Shown: positions 34,549 to 47,839, counted from the first letter of the stretch. The stretch: 64,000 nucleotides of DNA from Platanthera guangdongensis (GCA_039583875.1 CM077162.1:66275259-66339258); one strand, 5' to 3'. Notes: generated by a model from the letters alone, not told the origin. Made by a program: numbers and translations.

Positions 34549-36585
34549 TTAGTTGACCTTAGAACCCAAAGAATTCTTGGGTCCTTGGTGCTGGTTAGTC
34601 TGCCTCTTAACAAAGCTACCTGCAGATTTTCTAACAGGCAGTTTGCTACTCAACTTGGCATTTGTATTATGCCAACAGTCTATGGCAAAGTGGCCTATCT
34701 TGCCACAGCACCAGCACTCAAACCTATTGTACCTTTGCTTAGGTACATTCCTGGCTGTTTTATCTACAGCTGGCTTGTTGAGAGATGGGGCTTTGCCCTT
34801 AGACTTGGACTGAACAGTCCTAGCAGGTTTTGTGAAACCTAATCCAGTTTTACCCTTTTGATGTACAAATTCATCAATCAAAGGTAGAACAGAATTAGGT
34901 TTTGAAAACCTAGCAACAATGTCTCTCTCCTTCTGAAGATTAATCTCCAGATTTCTGATTTGATCATTCTTAAATGTTATAGTCCCCATCTGAATAACAG
35001 TTATGTTTTTCAGTCTGGCTATTTTATTTAACTTTTGATCAATCAGCTTCTCAAAATCAGTTGCAGCCACTTTGATACTTGCAATCTCCTTAGCCTGACT
35101 CTTGGCCAAGGATTTGCTTTTCTTAAATGCTTGCAACAGAACTTTATATTCATCAATCAACTGGTGAATATCCCCTTCAGATTCAGATCCACTGGCATCA
35201 CTTGATGCTGATGTAACTGAATCTGAACTAGCACTAGAAATTGAACTTAAAGAACAATTTTGTACCTTACTAGGTCCAGACTGCTCCTGGATTTTGTCAC
35301 CTTCTATTAAGGCCATCAGTCCTTTGCACTGGATGTCCTCTTGCTCATATATAGAGTTCATTATCTGGATGAACTCTTCTTCCTCTTCTTCAGCAAATAG
35401 TCCTATGTATGCTTCAGCTTCTGACTCAGTTTCTGAAGAAGATATGTCTGACAGGCTTTTGTCCTTTTTATCAACAAAGGACCTTTCCTTTTTGCCCTTG
35501 GTTTGAGTCTTCTTCTTGTCATTAGACTCTTTCCTTTTCTTATGATAGTCAGCAATAACATGTCCTTGTTTGTTACAGCAATAGCAAACAATTTTTGATA
35601 AAGTTGCTTTGCTTGACTTGGTCTTTCTCCTGTCTTTCTTTGATGACTTCTTATTCTGATAATAGTCATCTTTTCCCTGTGAAGTGGATGGCTTTGACCT
35701 CCACTGTTTCTTCTTTAGAAACTTCTGAAAGTGTCTTGTAAATGCTGCAAAGTCCTCATCACTTTCACTGCTTTCAGATTTTCTGCTTTTTGATTCATCT
35801 GACTCAGTCTCAGCCACTTTTGGAGGTGGAGATGGAGACTTACTTTTGTATTTCCTGGTGGCTTCTCTCTTGAATTCCACTGTCCTTTCTTTATGCTCAC
35901 TTCTTGTAGTCTTCTCCTCTTCTTTCCTTACCATCAACTGCATCTCATAGGATAGTAGTTTTCCAAACAATGTTGGAGGAGAGATATCTGCTAACTTTGC
36001 CATTTCCCCAATGACACAGATCTCGGTGTCCCAATCCTTTGTTAGGGACCTCAAGAACTTATCATTTAGCTCATAATTACTGAATTCTCTTCCATAGGAT
36101 ATTAGCTCATTGACAATCCTATAGAACTTCTTATAGCATTCTGTTATGCTATCAGACCTACCTTGCCTGAAAATTTCATATTCCTGTTTTAACAATGACT
36201 TTTTGTCCTGTCTCACTTCTTCTGAACCCTCCATATACACTATAAGAGAATCCCACATCTCCTTAGATGTCTTACAGTGTATCAAGTTCTGAAAGGTACC
36301 ATCATCTATGGCACTCACAATGATATTCTGAGCCCTCTTGTCCATTGTGGCTAGAATTATCTCATCTTTTGTCATTTCAGAGAAGTCCTTAGGTGTTCTC
36401 TGATTTGCATCCAGGACTGAAACCTTCATAGGCACATATGGCCCTTCTTTAACTGTGATATATATTCTAGGGTCTGAAGCTTCCATAAACAGTCTCACCC
36501 TTTCTTTCCAAATGCCAAAAATCTCTTTTCTGCAAATGGGTAACTTTATGGATCCAAGTTCCTTATGATTCTCTGTTGAACCCAT
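34549..36585 (-). CDS. gag: Element A Gag polyprotein, intact
   Basis: 678 codons, open. The start at 36585 (MGSTENHKELGSIKLP) lies about 100 bases after the primer-binding site and aligns with E's gag start. The N-terminal half is the copia-type gag domain (RLFMEASDPR, DKRAQNIIVSAIDD, MWDSLIVYMEG, DKFLRSLTKDWD). A Lys/Ser-rich middle holds the first zinc knuckle (CYCCNKQGHVIADY), in which the last Cys is Tyr. An acidic Ser-rich part and a coiled coil follow (IARLKNITVIQ..., about residues 500-560), then a second, intact knuckle (CWCCGKIGHFAIDC, near residue 640). Gag forms the particle and packages RNA in the cytoplasm. Length and two knuckles fit Sireviruses. Confidence 0.93.
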   Translation of the reverse strand: MGSTENHKELGSIKLPICRKEIFGIWKERVRLFMEASDPRIYITVKEGPYVPMKVSVLDANQRTPKDFSEMTKDEIILATMDKRAQNIIVSAIDDGTFQNLIHCKTSKEMWDSLIVYMEGSEEVRQDKKSLLKQEYEIFRQGRSDSITECYKKFYRIVNELISYGREFSNYELNDKFLRSLTKDWDTEICVIGEMAKLADISPPTLFGKLLSYEMQLMVRKEEEKTTRSEHKERTVEFKREATRKYKSKSPSPPPKVAETESDESKSRKSESSESDEDFAAFTRHFQKFLKKKQWRSKPSTSQGKDDYYQNKKSSKKDRRKTKSSKATLSKIVCYCCNKQGHVIADYHKKRKESNDKKKTQTKGKKERSFVDKKDKSLSDISSSETESEAEAYIGLFAEEEEEEFIQIMNSIYEQEDIQCKGLMALIEGDKIQEQSGPSKVQNCSLSSISSASSDSVTSASSDASGSESEGDIHQLIDEYKVLLQAFKKSKSLAKSQAKEIASIKVAATDFEKLIDQKLNKIARLKNITVIQMGTITFKNDQIRNLEINLQKERDIVARFSKPNSVLPLIDEFVHQKGKTGLGFTKPARTVQSKSKGKAPSLNKPAVDKTARNVPKQRYNRFECWCCGKIGHFAIDCWHNTNAKLSSKLPVRKSAGSFVKRQTNQHQGPKNSLGSKVN

Positions 36586-36675
36586 GTTTCTTGATTTTCT
36601 TGATTCTGCACTTTACTTATACTGAATCTGCCAACAGGATCTATTCAGATAGTTAAGTCCCTTTTGAGTAACCTG

Positions 36676-36687
36676 ACTCTGATACCA
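36676..36687 (-). other. Primer-binding site of element A
   Basis: Minus strand TGGTATCAGAGT, two bases from the LTR end at 36690; initiator tRNA-Met type. Confidence 0.92.
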
Positions 36688-36689
36688 CT

Positions 36690-38740
36690 TGAAAGAAATT
36701 GTACCTAATCACCTAGAGGGGGGGGGGTGAATAGGTGACTAAATCTTTTTCGACTTTTTAGGCAGATTACAGATTATATCACAGAGTTATAATTACTTGT
36801 TCACAGAAATCAGTCAGCAATCACAGAATCAAACATGCACACAGTGAACACACAAATTTATAGTGGTTCCCCAAGGTTTGGGTACATCCACTTTCCCCCT
36901 TCGCCTATCTAGTAGTGTACTAGATTCGGCCAAACTCCTCCACTATCTCAGATCCTCAGATCTTACACTCAGAACCCCAAACAGGTTCCTACAGCTCAGG
37001 CCCAAGGCCCTACAACTCAGTCTTCTCGAAAGACCTACACTCAGCCACAAGGTCTACACTCAGCCACAAGGCCTACACTCAGCCACAACAGGCCTACACT
37101 CAGAGAAATAGATCTCCTACACTCAGGAACACAGGCCCTACCACTCAGCCTTTATAATTGCAGGCTTACAACTCAGATCCCTAAGGATCCTACAAGAAAA
37201 TAAGAATACAAAGTATATACCTACAACTCAGAAAATGAGAGATGAGTTGACAGGTTCTTGAAGAGTTCTTGGAAGAACTCTGCTGAGATCAATCTCACTT
37301 GGCTTTCTTCAAAGCTTCTTGAATGTAGAACACAATAGGATTGATTCTCTGCAGCTGATCTTCAATCACTGCAACTTAAGATTCAGAACTAGATCTGAAC
37401 CCTTCTTCACAGCCTGGTTCCAACGGCTGTCTTCTTGGAAGGAGCTCTCTCTCTCCAACTTCTTAGATCTTCACTTGATTCTTCAATGAATAGCTAGATC
37501 TTCTTCTCTCTTTCAATCTCTTGATCTTGTGTAAAATCAGTGTTAAAAATCATCTCTTTCTATTGACAGTATAAGCCTTTATTTAGGCCTTCTTCATGGA
37601 GACCAGCCGATCCGTTTTCTAACGGCTTTCTAACATCTCTGACAGTTGCAGTAGACCGGCTAGAATGGCAGCTGTCATGTCATCCAGTCACTTCTTGAAA
37701 TATTTGTAACTGTCTGAAAGTGTCGAGACAATCTGTCTTTAAGTGTCGACACTTATAGACTAAGTGTCGACACAAGTAAACTAAGTGTCGACACTAGCCT
37801 TCAAGGTGTCGACACAACTCCTTGTGTTGTAGAACTTATATCTCGACACTGCTTCTTCATCATGTGTCGACATTGATATTGTGTGTCGACACAACTTCTT
37901 GTTCTTCAGTACTTAGTTGAATTCTTGTAAGTGTCGACACAACTCCTTTGTGTCAACACATCTTCATGTGTTGAACTTGTTCAGTGTCGACACATCTTCT
38001 TGGTGTCGACACATGCCTTCTGTGTTGATACTTGCTGAGTGTCGACACTACTCCTTGTGTCGACACATTCTTCTTCTGTTGAGACTTTGGGTGAGTGTCG
38101 ATACATCTCCTTTGTGTCGACACTTGTACTTTGAATTTTTGTTGAACTTTGCTGAGTGTCAACACATCTTCTCAGTGTCGACACTTTCTTCATGTATTGA
38201 GTAATCTGCTGTGTGTCGACACATTATTCATTATGTCGACACTTTCTTCATGTGTTGAGTCTTCTGCTGAGTGTTGACACATTCTTTATTATGTCGACAC
38301 TTATACTTAGACTCTGCTGACTTTTGCTGACTGTCGACACAGCCTCCAAGTGTCGACACTTTCTGATGTAGACACAGTTCCTCTGGGTGTCGACACTACT
38401 TCTAAGTGTCGACACTTCTTCACTGGACATTTCTTCATTGAGTGTCGACACAGCCTTCATGTGTCGACACTTTCTGTCTGGTGTCGACTCTGCATCCCTG
38501 GTGTCGACACAATTACTCCAAGTGTCGACACTGCTTGCCTGGATGTCGACACAAGTCTTCTTAAGTGTCAACACTTTGCTCCTTGGTGTCGACACATGGA
38601 CTTACAAAACTTTCAGCTTTCCCTGCAAATACTTAACCTGCACAAGGCAACTCAAAATACATCAAATACATTTTGATGTATATCATTGAGTGGGGTGAGG
38701 CTTCTTCAAATCAGGTACATTTAAACCAATGTAGCCAACA
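36690..38740 (-). mobile_element. 5' LTR of element A
   Basis: 2051 bp, co-linear with 25714-27765. Contains the same GTGTCGACAC array (about 38600 down to 37735), TATA box, hairpin array (37189 down to 36950) and G-run hairpin near the end. Ends at 38740 against the duplication aaaga. Several palindromes differ from the other LTR by single changes such as GTGTCAACAC. Confidence 0.95.
36950..37189 (-). repeat. Hairpin array in A 5' LTR
   Basis: Same series of units as at 25975-26214, first unit GATCC-ttag-GGATC and last AGATC-tgag-GATCT on the minus strand, with ctgagtgtagg linkers. Confidence 0.85.
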
Positions 38741-39279
38741 AAAGAATCTTGAGATATCTTAAGGGCACCCCAGATCTTGGCTTATGGTACCCTAAGAATG
38801 GAGAATTTGAACTAAGAGGCTATTCAGATGCAGATTTTGCAAGCTGTAAGGAGGACAGGAAGAGCACTTCAGGCTCCTGTCAATTTCTAGGTGGAAGGCT
38901 TTTCTCTTGGAGCAGTAAGAAACCAATAAGTGTTGGAATATCAAAAATAGAGTCAGAGTATATTTCAACTAGCAGCTGCTGTGCTCAGTTGCTGTGGATC
39001 TAGCATCAACTTCAGGAATATAATATTCAGATAAGTAGAAATCCACTCTTTTGTGATTCTACTAGTGCAATTTCTATAGCTAGGAATCATGTCTCTCATA
39101 GCAGGACTAAGCATATAGAAATTAGGTATCATTTCATTAGAGAGCATGTGAAAAAGGAAGACATCAGCCTTAAGTTTGTCTCCAAAGACAAGCAAGTGCA
39201 TGATATCTTCACTAAGCCACTAGATGAAGCCAAGTTCAACACCTTCAAATTTGAATTGGTTATGTTGAATCTTTTGTAG
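38741..39279 (+). pseudogene. pol: Element B pol, 3' part (RT end and RNase H)
   Basis: Continues the reverse transcriptase frame broken at 25713 (ILRYLKGTPDLG). RNase H motifs are visible: SDADFASCKEDRKS, then IESEY, CDSTSAISIA and TKHIEIRYHF. A TAG near 39001 replaces the Trp after LLWI. The frame ends with LVMLNLL at 39279. The first five bases are the right copy of A's target duplication. Confidence 0.9.
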
Positions 39280-39691
39280 CTTCAACTCTCTCTTCTACCA
39301 TATGCTATACTGTTTATTTTCCAGGTAGAACATGCTCTTCCTCCAGATTATGAAGATAGTGTGCAACTGTTGAGGGGGAGCTAGCCCAACAGCTAAACTG
39401 GATTCAGCCACAATGGGAAATCTACTCCAGACAGATAGGGGGAGAAAAACCCCTCAAAATGCTCCTTATTGAAGAAGTCAAAATGGGGGAGGATAGAAGT
39501 CAAGGATTGAGAAGAACAGATAAGTGGAATAGTAAGGATGGCAGCATGCCAGTGGGAGTAAGTAATTCTCCACAGGCTGGAGAAATATGGTAACATTTTC
39601 CACACTCTACAAATGTCAAAATTTGTTTATAATGAATATGATGTGTTTTCAATGACCTGTATTGTTTTGACTTCTTCAAATAGGGGGAGAT
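39280..39691 (+). other. B 3' untranslated region with repeated polypurine tracts
   Basis: No env-like ORF. Several purine tracts resembling the functional one occur: gagggggag (near 39373), ataggggga (near 39437), atgggggagg (near 39485) and the tract used, aaatagggggagat at 39678-39691, next to the LTR. Multiple polypurine-tract copies upstream of the 3' LTR are known in Sireviruses. Confidence 0.75.
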
Positions 39692-42128
39692 TGTTAGGTC
39701 TATTGTTCCCAATATCCCAGATTTGTAAGAAGTCAAATGGGTCAATGACATACACATATAATGTATTTTATGTGTGCCTTAGTTCATGCATGCAGGTTAT
39801 CCATGATTGGATAGGTGAAGAAAATGAGTTTGCTAGTAAACTCAAATTTCGTCGAGCTTAGCTCGAAGTTCGTCGAGCTCAGCACGCTGGTCGTCAAGCT
39901 CAGCACGCTGGTCATTGAGCTCAGCTCAACATTCCTTGGGATAAGCTCAAAAGCTCAGGTTTCAAAGTTCATCGAGCTCAGGTTGAAGTTCATCGAGCTC
40001 AGTTTATAATTCGTCGAGCTCGGCTTACAAATCATCGAACTCAGCTCAACACTTGTTAAGCTAAAGCCAGAAAAATCAACTAAGGCAAAAAACACTGAGA
40101 CCACTGAGAAAATTAGAGTTCGTCGAGCTCAGTGCATAGATCGTTGAACGTAGCTAAAGCCAGAAAAACTAACTAAGATAAAAAGCACTGAGACAGCTGA
40201 GATAGCTGAGAAGAAGACATTGAGACCATTGAGACATCTGATATAGATAAGAAGAAGGCGTTGAGACCGCTAAGACAGCTGACTAGTTGGATTTCTCTAA
40301 GTCTAGAAGCATTGAGTGAAGCAGGTTCACTCAATGTAGGTTCACTCAATGTTCTAATGAAGAAGGAAGCGCTGAGACAAAACTAGATAGATTTCTCAAA
40401 GTCCAAAAGCGTTGAGTGAAGTAGGTTCACTTAACGCTTTTAATAAAGAAGGAAGCGCTGAGACAGTTAAGAGGAAATCTGTTGAGATAGAAGATAGTCT
40501 CAACTGTGAAGCAAAGACCGCTGAGATAGAACCGCTGAGACAGAAACTTATCTCAGCTGATAAGAAGAAAGCATTGAGACAAAGGTCTGTCACAGCTGTT
40601 AAGAAGAAACCACTGAGACCACTGAGACAGAACCACTGAGACAAAACCAGAGAAAATTCACAAGTACAGAAGTGCTGAGAGCCAAGACAGATGGAGTTGA
40701 GTGACACATCACTCAACGCTTCATGGATTTCTGGAACATTTTGTAAGTCCAAATGGTGATGACCTTTACTGACGTCATCAAAGTCAACTAACATATAGCC
40801 ATTATGGGAAAGCTGTAGTGGCACCGAAAGCTATCTTGTCCTTTTCTGAAGGTGGGGCTCACCAAACCTTGGCTGGGCCCACATACAAGTGTGTCGTTGA
40901 TTCAAATCAATACATATAAAAGGGGAAAGGAAAAGGGATTATTGTAACGAACGAAATAGATCGAAAGAACAAACATAGAAAATACAAAAAAAATCAAGAG
41001 GCGGATGGACATCTTCTTCTCCACCAAGCTTGAAAGCTAAAGTCCAGCAGAGATAGCCACAAAGAAAAAGAAATTCAGCTGAATCTCCTCAAGCTCAGCA
41101 AGATAGTTCTTTTTAGAAAAGAGAAGTTGATTCATCCATTCAGCAAGCTAGTAGCTTCTCATCTGTGCAGCAAAAAGAGTTAGTTGTAGAAGAGGACTAA
41201 TTCCTTCTACAACAAGTCTGTTGGACTGAAATTTGCTCAGTCCAGCAAGGTACACTCAGAGATTTATCTCAGAGTCAGTTGTTTATTTTCTTAATTACTC
41301 TGTATTCTTTTCTTGTAGGATTCAGTTTATCTGAATCTGAGTGTAGGCCACTTTGTGCTTAAGGTAGGTGACCAATTAGTCACTAAGGTTGGTGCCATGT
41401 TGGGGTACTGAGGTAGGAACCAAGTGTGGATCTGAGTTATAGGGCTTAATTGCCTGAGGTAGGAGAGTGCTTCTCTCTGAGGTAGGATCCAAGTGTGGAT
41501 CTGAGGTGGCGCTATCCACCCAGCCTGAGTGTAGTGCCTTGTGCCTGAGGTAAGTGACTGGAGAGTCACTGAGCTGTAGGTGACAAGTGTGTCATTGAGT
41601 TGTAGGGCTTAGAGGAGGCTGAGTTGTACGTACCTGAAATGGTACTGAGTTATAGGAGTATTGCAACACTCTAAGAGTAGGGCTATGTGCCTGAAGCTGT
41701 AGGGCTGAAGAGCCTGAGTTGTAGGTCTTAGAAGTAAGGCTAAGGTAGTTGATCAGTGGATCACTGGGCTGTAGGAGCTCTGCATAGCTCTGAGGTAGTA
41801 ACCCTTGTGGTTCTGAGTTTGGATTCTTTGAAGAATATGTGTAATAGGTTGAGGTCCTGAGGTGTAAGCTCTGAGGAGCATATTGGTGGAGTTTGTGCCT
41901 AGTCCAACAAATCATTTGGTTTGGTGTAAAGGAAAGTGTATGTACCCAATTGGGGAACCACTATAAATCTTTGTGTTTGATGTGTTGCTTATTGTTTTTC
42001 TTATTGCAAGATCTAAGTACAAGCTCTTAATAGTTTAATTTGAAAACAACCAAAGAACTGATGAAAATTCAAAGACCTATTCACCCCCCCTCTAGGTGAT
42101 TAGCTAACCTTGAGTTAAATAACTTTCA
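39692..42128 (+). mobile_element. 3' LTR of element B
   Basis: 2437 bp, uninterrupted. Starts TGTTAGGTC and ends aactttca, followed by the duplication gtttg (42129-42133). Contains the TCGTCGAGCTC array (about 39850-40150), gctgaga repeats (40090-40720), TATA-like acatataaaag (about 40912), the 69-nt intron-like stretch (41250-41318), the hairpin array (41319-41875) and the C-tract box. Confidence 0.93.
41319..41875 (+). repeat. Hairpin array in B 3' LTR
   Basis: Same order of units as 19689-20232. Some units pair better here: GATCCA-agtg-TGGATC, GTACC-tgaaat-GGTAC and GTGATC-agtg-GATCAC. In the 5' copy these have one mismatch or wobble, so the two LTRs have drifted separately. Confidence 0.88.
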
Positions 42129-42168
42129 GTTTGAACAAGATCCTACAAGGGTATTATATCATATCACC

Positions 42169-45100
42169 ATGTCTTCAGCTGATAGCCATAAGGAGCTGCA
42201 CTCAATGAAGTTCCCTATATGCAAAAAGGAAAACTTTGGCAAATGGAAGCAAAGGGTAAAGATGTTCATGGAGTTCTCAGACCCTAGGATCTTTATCACA
42301 ACTGAGGAGGGACACTTTATCCCCATAAAGGCCTCCACCATTGATCCTAATCCGCATGTTCCAAAGAAGTAAGCTGACCTGACATGGTATGAAATCGTAC
42401 GGGGTACCATGGATAAGAGAGCCAAAAATATAATAGTCAGTGCAATTTATGATTCCAACTTCTAGAACTTTGTCCACTGCCAGACAATAAAGGAGATGTG
42501 GGATACACCTATTGTGTATATGAAATGGACTGGGGAAGTCGAGGATGAATGGAAATCCATGCTCAACCAAGAATATGAATCCTTTAGGTAGAGCAACAAG
42601 GATAACATAGCTGGGTGCTATGAGAAGTTCTTCAAAGTAGTAAATAAGTTGAAGACATATGGGAGGGTCTTCACTAATTATGAGCTAAATGACAAGTTCT
42701 ATAGATCTCTAACTCGAGATTGAGAAAACAAGATCTGTGCCATCAGGGAGATGAGAAATCTGGCCAATATTCCTCCCCACACTATATTTGGGAAGCTGCT
42801 CTCTTATGCGATGCTACTAAATGCAAGAAATGAGGAGAAGACTTATGCCAGGTCACACTAGAGGGAAAAGTCAGTTGCCCTCAAGGTTGTGGGCTCAAAG
42901 AAGAATAAGGAGAGAATCTCGTCTCCTGCCAAAAAGTGACTGAGTTAGAATCTTTTGAACGCAACACTTCAGAAGTTGATATCTCTGATGGAGGGTTTGC
43001 TGCGTTCTCTAAGAAATTCAAGAAGATGATGAAGAGGAAGCAGTGGAAGAGCAAAACTTTCTCCTCCTCTAACTTGAAGGACTACAACATACCTGATAGA
43101 ACCAGGAAGGACCCAAAAGGGGAAAGGTATGATTCTAAGCCTAGTAAACATGTTTCTTCTAATATTGTCTGATATTGTTGTAGTAGACCTGAGCATGTTA
43201 TAGATAACTATCCAGTCAAAATAAAAGAGGAAACCATTTCTGGTGAAAAGAAGCATTACAAGGGCAAGAATATTGAAAAGTCTTTCCTTGCCAAGAAGTA
43301 GAAGAGCTAGAGTCAAAGTGACTCAACCTCTTCCGAGTCAGAAGAAGAGGAATCCTTTATTGATTTGTTTGTAGAAGAAGAAGAGACACCTGCTGCAAGG
43401 ATAGGCATCAGGGCTCCTTTATCACACTCTGATAATGACAATGAGGATGAAGAAGGAGAAAGATGTGGCTTGATGGCCATGATAGATGAAGATGATGAAA
43501 AGGAATCCCTTCCTGATGAGATTATAATTCTTAACTTGTCTTCTTCAGATTCAGATTATGAGACATGTGAAGAATCTGAAGCGCCCTCATCATCCAATAA
43601 GGAGGATGATTAAGATTCTGATAATGATATTGATCATATGATTGATAAGTAAGGTGCACTTCTGGAAGCACTAAAGAAGAGCAAGAAGCATGCTAAAAGG
43701 CAAGCAGAGGAGATTGCCTCTCTCCAGCTGACAAAATATGAAAGCATTGAGTTTGCTAACTAGCTAACTCAAATGAGCAGAGAGATTAGGCAACTGAATG
43801 GGATGACAATCATCTAATTAAACACTATCAATCAAAATAACAAGGTCATTAGGGACTTGGAAGATAAGCTACTCAAAGATAGGAAGCTAGTGGCCAAATT
43901 GTCTAAGCCACAGACTGTGGTACCTATTATTGATAGCTTCTCTACTCTACTCAGGAGTGGAGTAGGTCATAATAGGAGGAAAGCTACAACCAGGGATAAT
44001 GGAAAGGCAGTTGTTATCAATCCTCAGACTACCTTTCAAAAGTTTATACTTCCTTCTAACAGATATGATCATGAAAATATATATGGTCATTGGAAGAATG
44101 GAAATTCCTACAGAAAGGGCAATAATGCACCTAATTATGGATGTAGAAAGGGCATGGGGATGAGTGCTTTGAATGATCCCCATGAGGAAATTCAAATGGG
44201 TCATTATGAAATATTTAATTTTAATACAACAGCCCCTACACTCAAGTGTAAAGAAGTGGCATCTTCCCAACCTTTTCTAATGAAAAAGTAGGCTATTGAC
44301 AAAACAATAACACACTCTCACAAGGCAATAACGGATGCCATCAACGTAATGTAAGCTACCAAGCTGACATCTACTGTTGTCAAGCTGATATTGCTGAAGA
44401 AGAATAGTTATTATCGAGCACACAACCAGGTGATGATGAAATAAATAGGAAGAATGCATGTGCCTTCTCTGCTGAATATGATCATTCTCATGCTCCATCA
44501 TCTTTTAAGAATGTTCAGAAGAGAAGGTACATTATTTTTGACTATTGATGTTGTGGTAAAGTGAGACACTTTGCCATAGATTATTGATACAATCCCTCTG
44601 TTCCACAGGCAAAGAAGAGCTTTCCTTCTAGAGTTTCTCCCAACAAAAATGTTATTTTTACTGCTAACAAGAACCTAGGACCCATTGGGATCCTAAAGTA
44701 AAATGAATCTTATTTTATAGGTTAGTTCAAGTACCAACCTAAAGCAAATCTGGTACTTAGACAGTGGGTGTTTCAGTCACATGATTGGGACAAAGAGTCT
44801 TCTCAAGGATTACACTCCTACGAAGCATAAACCTAAGGTCATTTTTTGGAGGCTCTGACAAAGGAGTCACCAAAGGCTATGGTTTGATTTTCAATGGCAT
44901 AGTCTCAATCACAAGGGTAGTTTATATGGAGGGGTTACAACACAACCTCATAAACAAAAGCCAACTATGTGACTTAGATTATATGATTGAGTTCCACAAA
45001 TATAAATGTCTGATCAAAAGTCAGTTGACTTATAAACTATTCTCTCAGGCACTAGAAGTGGCAATGACTATTGCTTAGATTCCATTTGTCGTAATTCTTC

Positions 45101-47839
45101 CACTCCAGTATGTCTGGTAGCTAATGAAAAAAAGGTTCTTTGTGTTCAGTGGCACAAGAGACTTGCTCACATTAACTTCAAGATACTAAACTAACTATTT
45201 TCAAAAAACATAGTTAGGGATAGTCCTAATCTAAAATGTGTTAAAGAGGGTCCCTGTCTTGCATGCCAAATTGCAATCAAACTAGGGCCAACTTTAAGAT
45301 AATTGACTCTGAAGACTCTATAAGATGTCTTTATGTATTGCATATAGATCTATTCTGTCCTATGCACATTCAGAGTTTAGGAGGGAATTTGTACACCTTT
45401 GTGATTGTAGAGGATCACTCAAGGTTTACATGGGTCTTCTTCCTTAGAAAGAAGTCAGATAACCTGGATGTCTTCATGACTTTTGTCAAGTCCATTCAGA
45501 ATGAATTGGATTATACTGTGGTGAAATTGAGGAGTGACCATAACCTAGAATTTCAATTCGGGGCTATGACAAAATTCTATCAAGAGAAAGGTATCTCCAC
45601 AGAGTTCTCTTCTCCCAGAACTCCACAACAAAATAGAGTCGCTGAGAGAAAAAACATGACCTTAATAGAGGCTGGCAGAACATTGTTGTGTGATTTCTCA
45701 CTACCAGAATATTTCTGTGCTGAGAAAATTAATACAACCTGTTATATTCTGAACAGGACCCTTATCAGTAAGACCTATGGGAAAACTCCCTATGAACTCC
45801 TGAAGGGAAGAAAGCCAATTATTTCATATTTTAAAATCTTTGATAGCAAATGCTACATTTTAAATATTGGAAGATCTCAGCTGACTATGTTTGTTGAGAA
45901 GTGTAGTGAGGGTATTCTTGTTAGATACAGCTCAGATAGCAGAGCCTATAGAGTATTCAATAGAAAATCCATGTTGTAAAAGAATCTATGCATATTGTTT
46001 TTAATGATAATAACCTTATATATAAGGCTGATCTAGTACTATAATACTGTAGGTACAAAACAAAGATTGCAAGAGCTGTTTATTAAAGATAAGCCCAGAT
46101 CAAGCAAAGTCTATACTCCTGATGAAGATTTTAGTCAAGATATATAACACACTTAAGAAGATTAGGTTGCTCATGATACAATAGTTGTTGTTGAAACACA
46201 TCTAGCTATTGATAGGGTGCTTGCAATAACCAGGAACATGAGAGATCACCCAAGCAATCTCATTATTGGGGATGCAAGCCAAGGAGTCACCACCAGGAGC
46301 ATGATCCATAAAGAAGCTCTAGTTCTTAGCTTCCTGTCTTTGGTAGAGCCCGAGAAGTTTGAAGAAGTTAACAAGGATCCTTTATAGATCAATGCCATGT
46401 AGGATGAGCTACACCAATTCAAGGGATGAAAGTTCTGGAAGCTGGTGCCAAAACTACAGGGACATAATATTATTAGCACCAAATGGATCTTCATAAACAA
46501 ATTAGATGAGACTGGTGTGATAGTGAAGAATAAAGCAAGGCTAGTAGCCCAAGGATATATGCAAGAGGAGGACATAAACTATGACCAAACATTTTCACCA
46601 GTTGCAAGTCTAGATTAAATAAGGATGTTTCTTGCCTATAATGCATTCAAAGTATTAAAGATCTACTAGATGGATGTCAAATCAGCATATATGAATGGTA
46701 ATCTCAAGTAAGAGGTATATGTTGAGCAACCCACAGGTTTTGTACATCCAAACCTAACTAATCATGTTTATTTTCTTAAGAAAGCTTTATATGGGTTAAA
46801 GCAAACCCCTAGGGCTTGGAATGAAACCCTATCTAACATTCTCATTAAGAACAAGTTCTTAATGGGAAAGATAGATAACACATTGTTCCTCTAATCCAAA
46901 TATATGTTGATTACATTATATTTGGGTATACTGATGACAACCTTTGAAGGAGGTTTGCCAACCTTATGCAGGGGGAGTTTGAGATGAGCAGTGTGGGAAA
47001 GCTAAAGTTCTTTTTAGGTCTCCAAGTGAAACCCTCTGATGAGGGAATTTTCATCACTCAGATTAAGTACACTAAAGAACTAATTGTGAAATTTGGGATG
47101 CAGACTCCACAATGAAAACTTCCATCAGATCAAATATATCCTTGGATAAGGATGAGAAAGTGAAATATTTTGATGAATCCATGTACATGTATTTCATTGG
47201 GTCTTACTTTAGTTGAATACAGTAGACCTGATATTATGTATGCTATATATGTTTGTGCTAGGTACCATACATGCTCTAAAGAATCTCATTACATAGCTGT
47301 AAAGAGGATTTTGAGATACCTTAAGTGCAGCCAACAACTTGACTTGTAGTACTCTAGGAACAATGATTTTGAACCAATTGGCTATTTAGATGCAGACTTT
47401 GTACATTGCAAAGAGGATAAAAAGAGCACTTTAGAACATGACAGTTTCTTGGGAGAAGTTTGATATCATGGAGTAGCAAGAAGAAGAATAGTGTAGCAAT
47501 TTCCACAGCTGATTCAGAGTTCATATTAGCAGAGACTTGTTGTACATAGATTCTTTGGATTCAACATCAATTGTAGGATTATAACCTTTAGATAAGTAAC
47601 ACTGACATATTTTGTGATTCATCCAATGCAATCTCTATAGCCAAGAATCCTGTGTCACACAACATGAGTAACATATAGAGATTAGATATCATTTTATTAT
47701 AAAGAATCTTGAGAAGATGGATATCTGCCTTGAATTTGTCCCCACGGACAAACAAGTGGTTGATATCTTTACCAAGCCAGTAACTGAGGCAAAGTTTAAT
47801 TATTTTATGATTGAATTAGGTATGCTTAATTTAGAATAA
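42169..47839 (+). pseudogene. gag-pol: Element C gag-pol, heavily decayed
   Basis: Gag begins at 42169 (MSSADSHKELHSMKFP) after leader sequence resuming at 42129. Recognisable blocks in order: gag domain; acidic region; second zinc knuckle near 44550; protease near 44760 (LDSG with the following Cys region changed); integrase 45090-45980 with HKRLAH, SDHN (His-Gly region changed) and QQNRVAERKN; reverse transcriptase 46430-47100, where the active-site motif reads YVDY near 46905; RNase H 47350-47839 ending GMLNLE. Many stops and frameshifts. It is the most diverged gag-pol here, in keeping with C being the outermost host of the nest. Confidence 0.88.

Larger units (their letters stand above)
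25714..38740 (-). mobile_element. Element A: nearly complete Sirevirus, minus strand
   Basis: A 13,027-bp element with LTRs 25714-27765 (3') and 36690-38740 (5'), gag, pol and env-like ORFs, primer-binding site and polypurine tract in the right order on the minus strand, flanked by aaaga. In stretches compared by eye the LTRs differ at roughly 2 bases per 100, so the insertion is young relative to the rest of the nest. Gag is open; pol and the env-like ORF each carry several stops or frameshifts, so it would need help from another copy. Confidence 0.97.
13604..42128 (+). mobile_element. Element B: Sirevirus-type copia element, interrupted twice
   Basis: Span of element B, from its 5' LTR (13604-20498, holding a gypsy LTR) to its 3' LTR (39692-42128). 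Its coding part runs 20576-25713 and 38741-39279 and is split by element A. Both outer ends carry the duplication gtttg. Removing A and the gypsy LTR leaves about 10.8 kb. No env-like ORF is present between the end of pol and the polypurine tract. The frame is broken in many places, so B is dead. Confidence 0.95.
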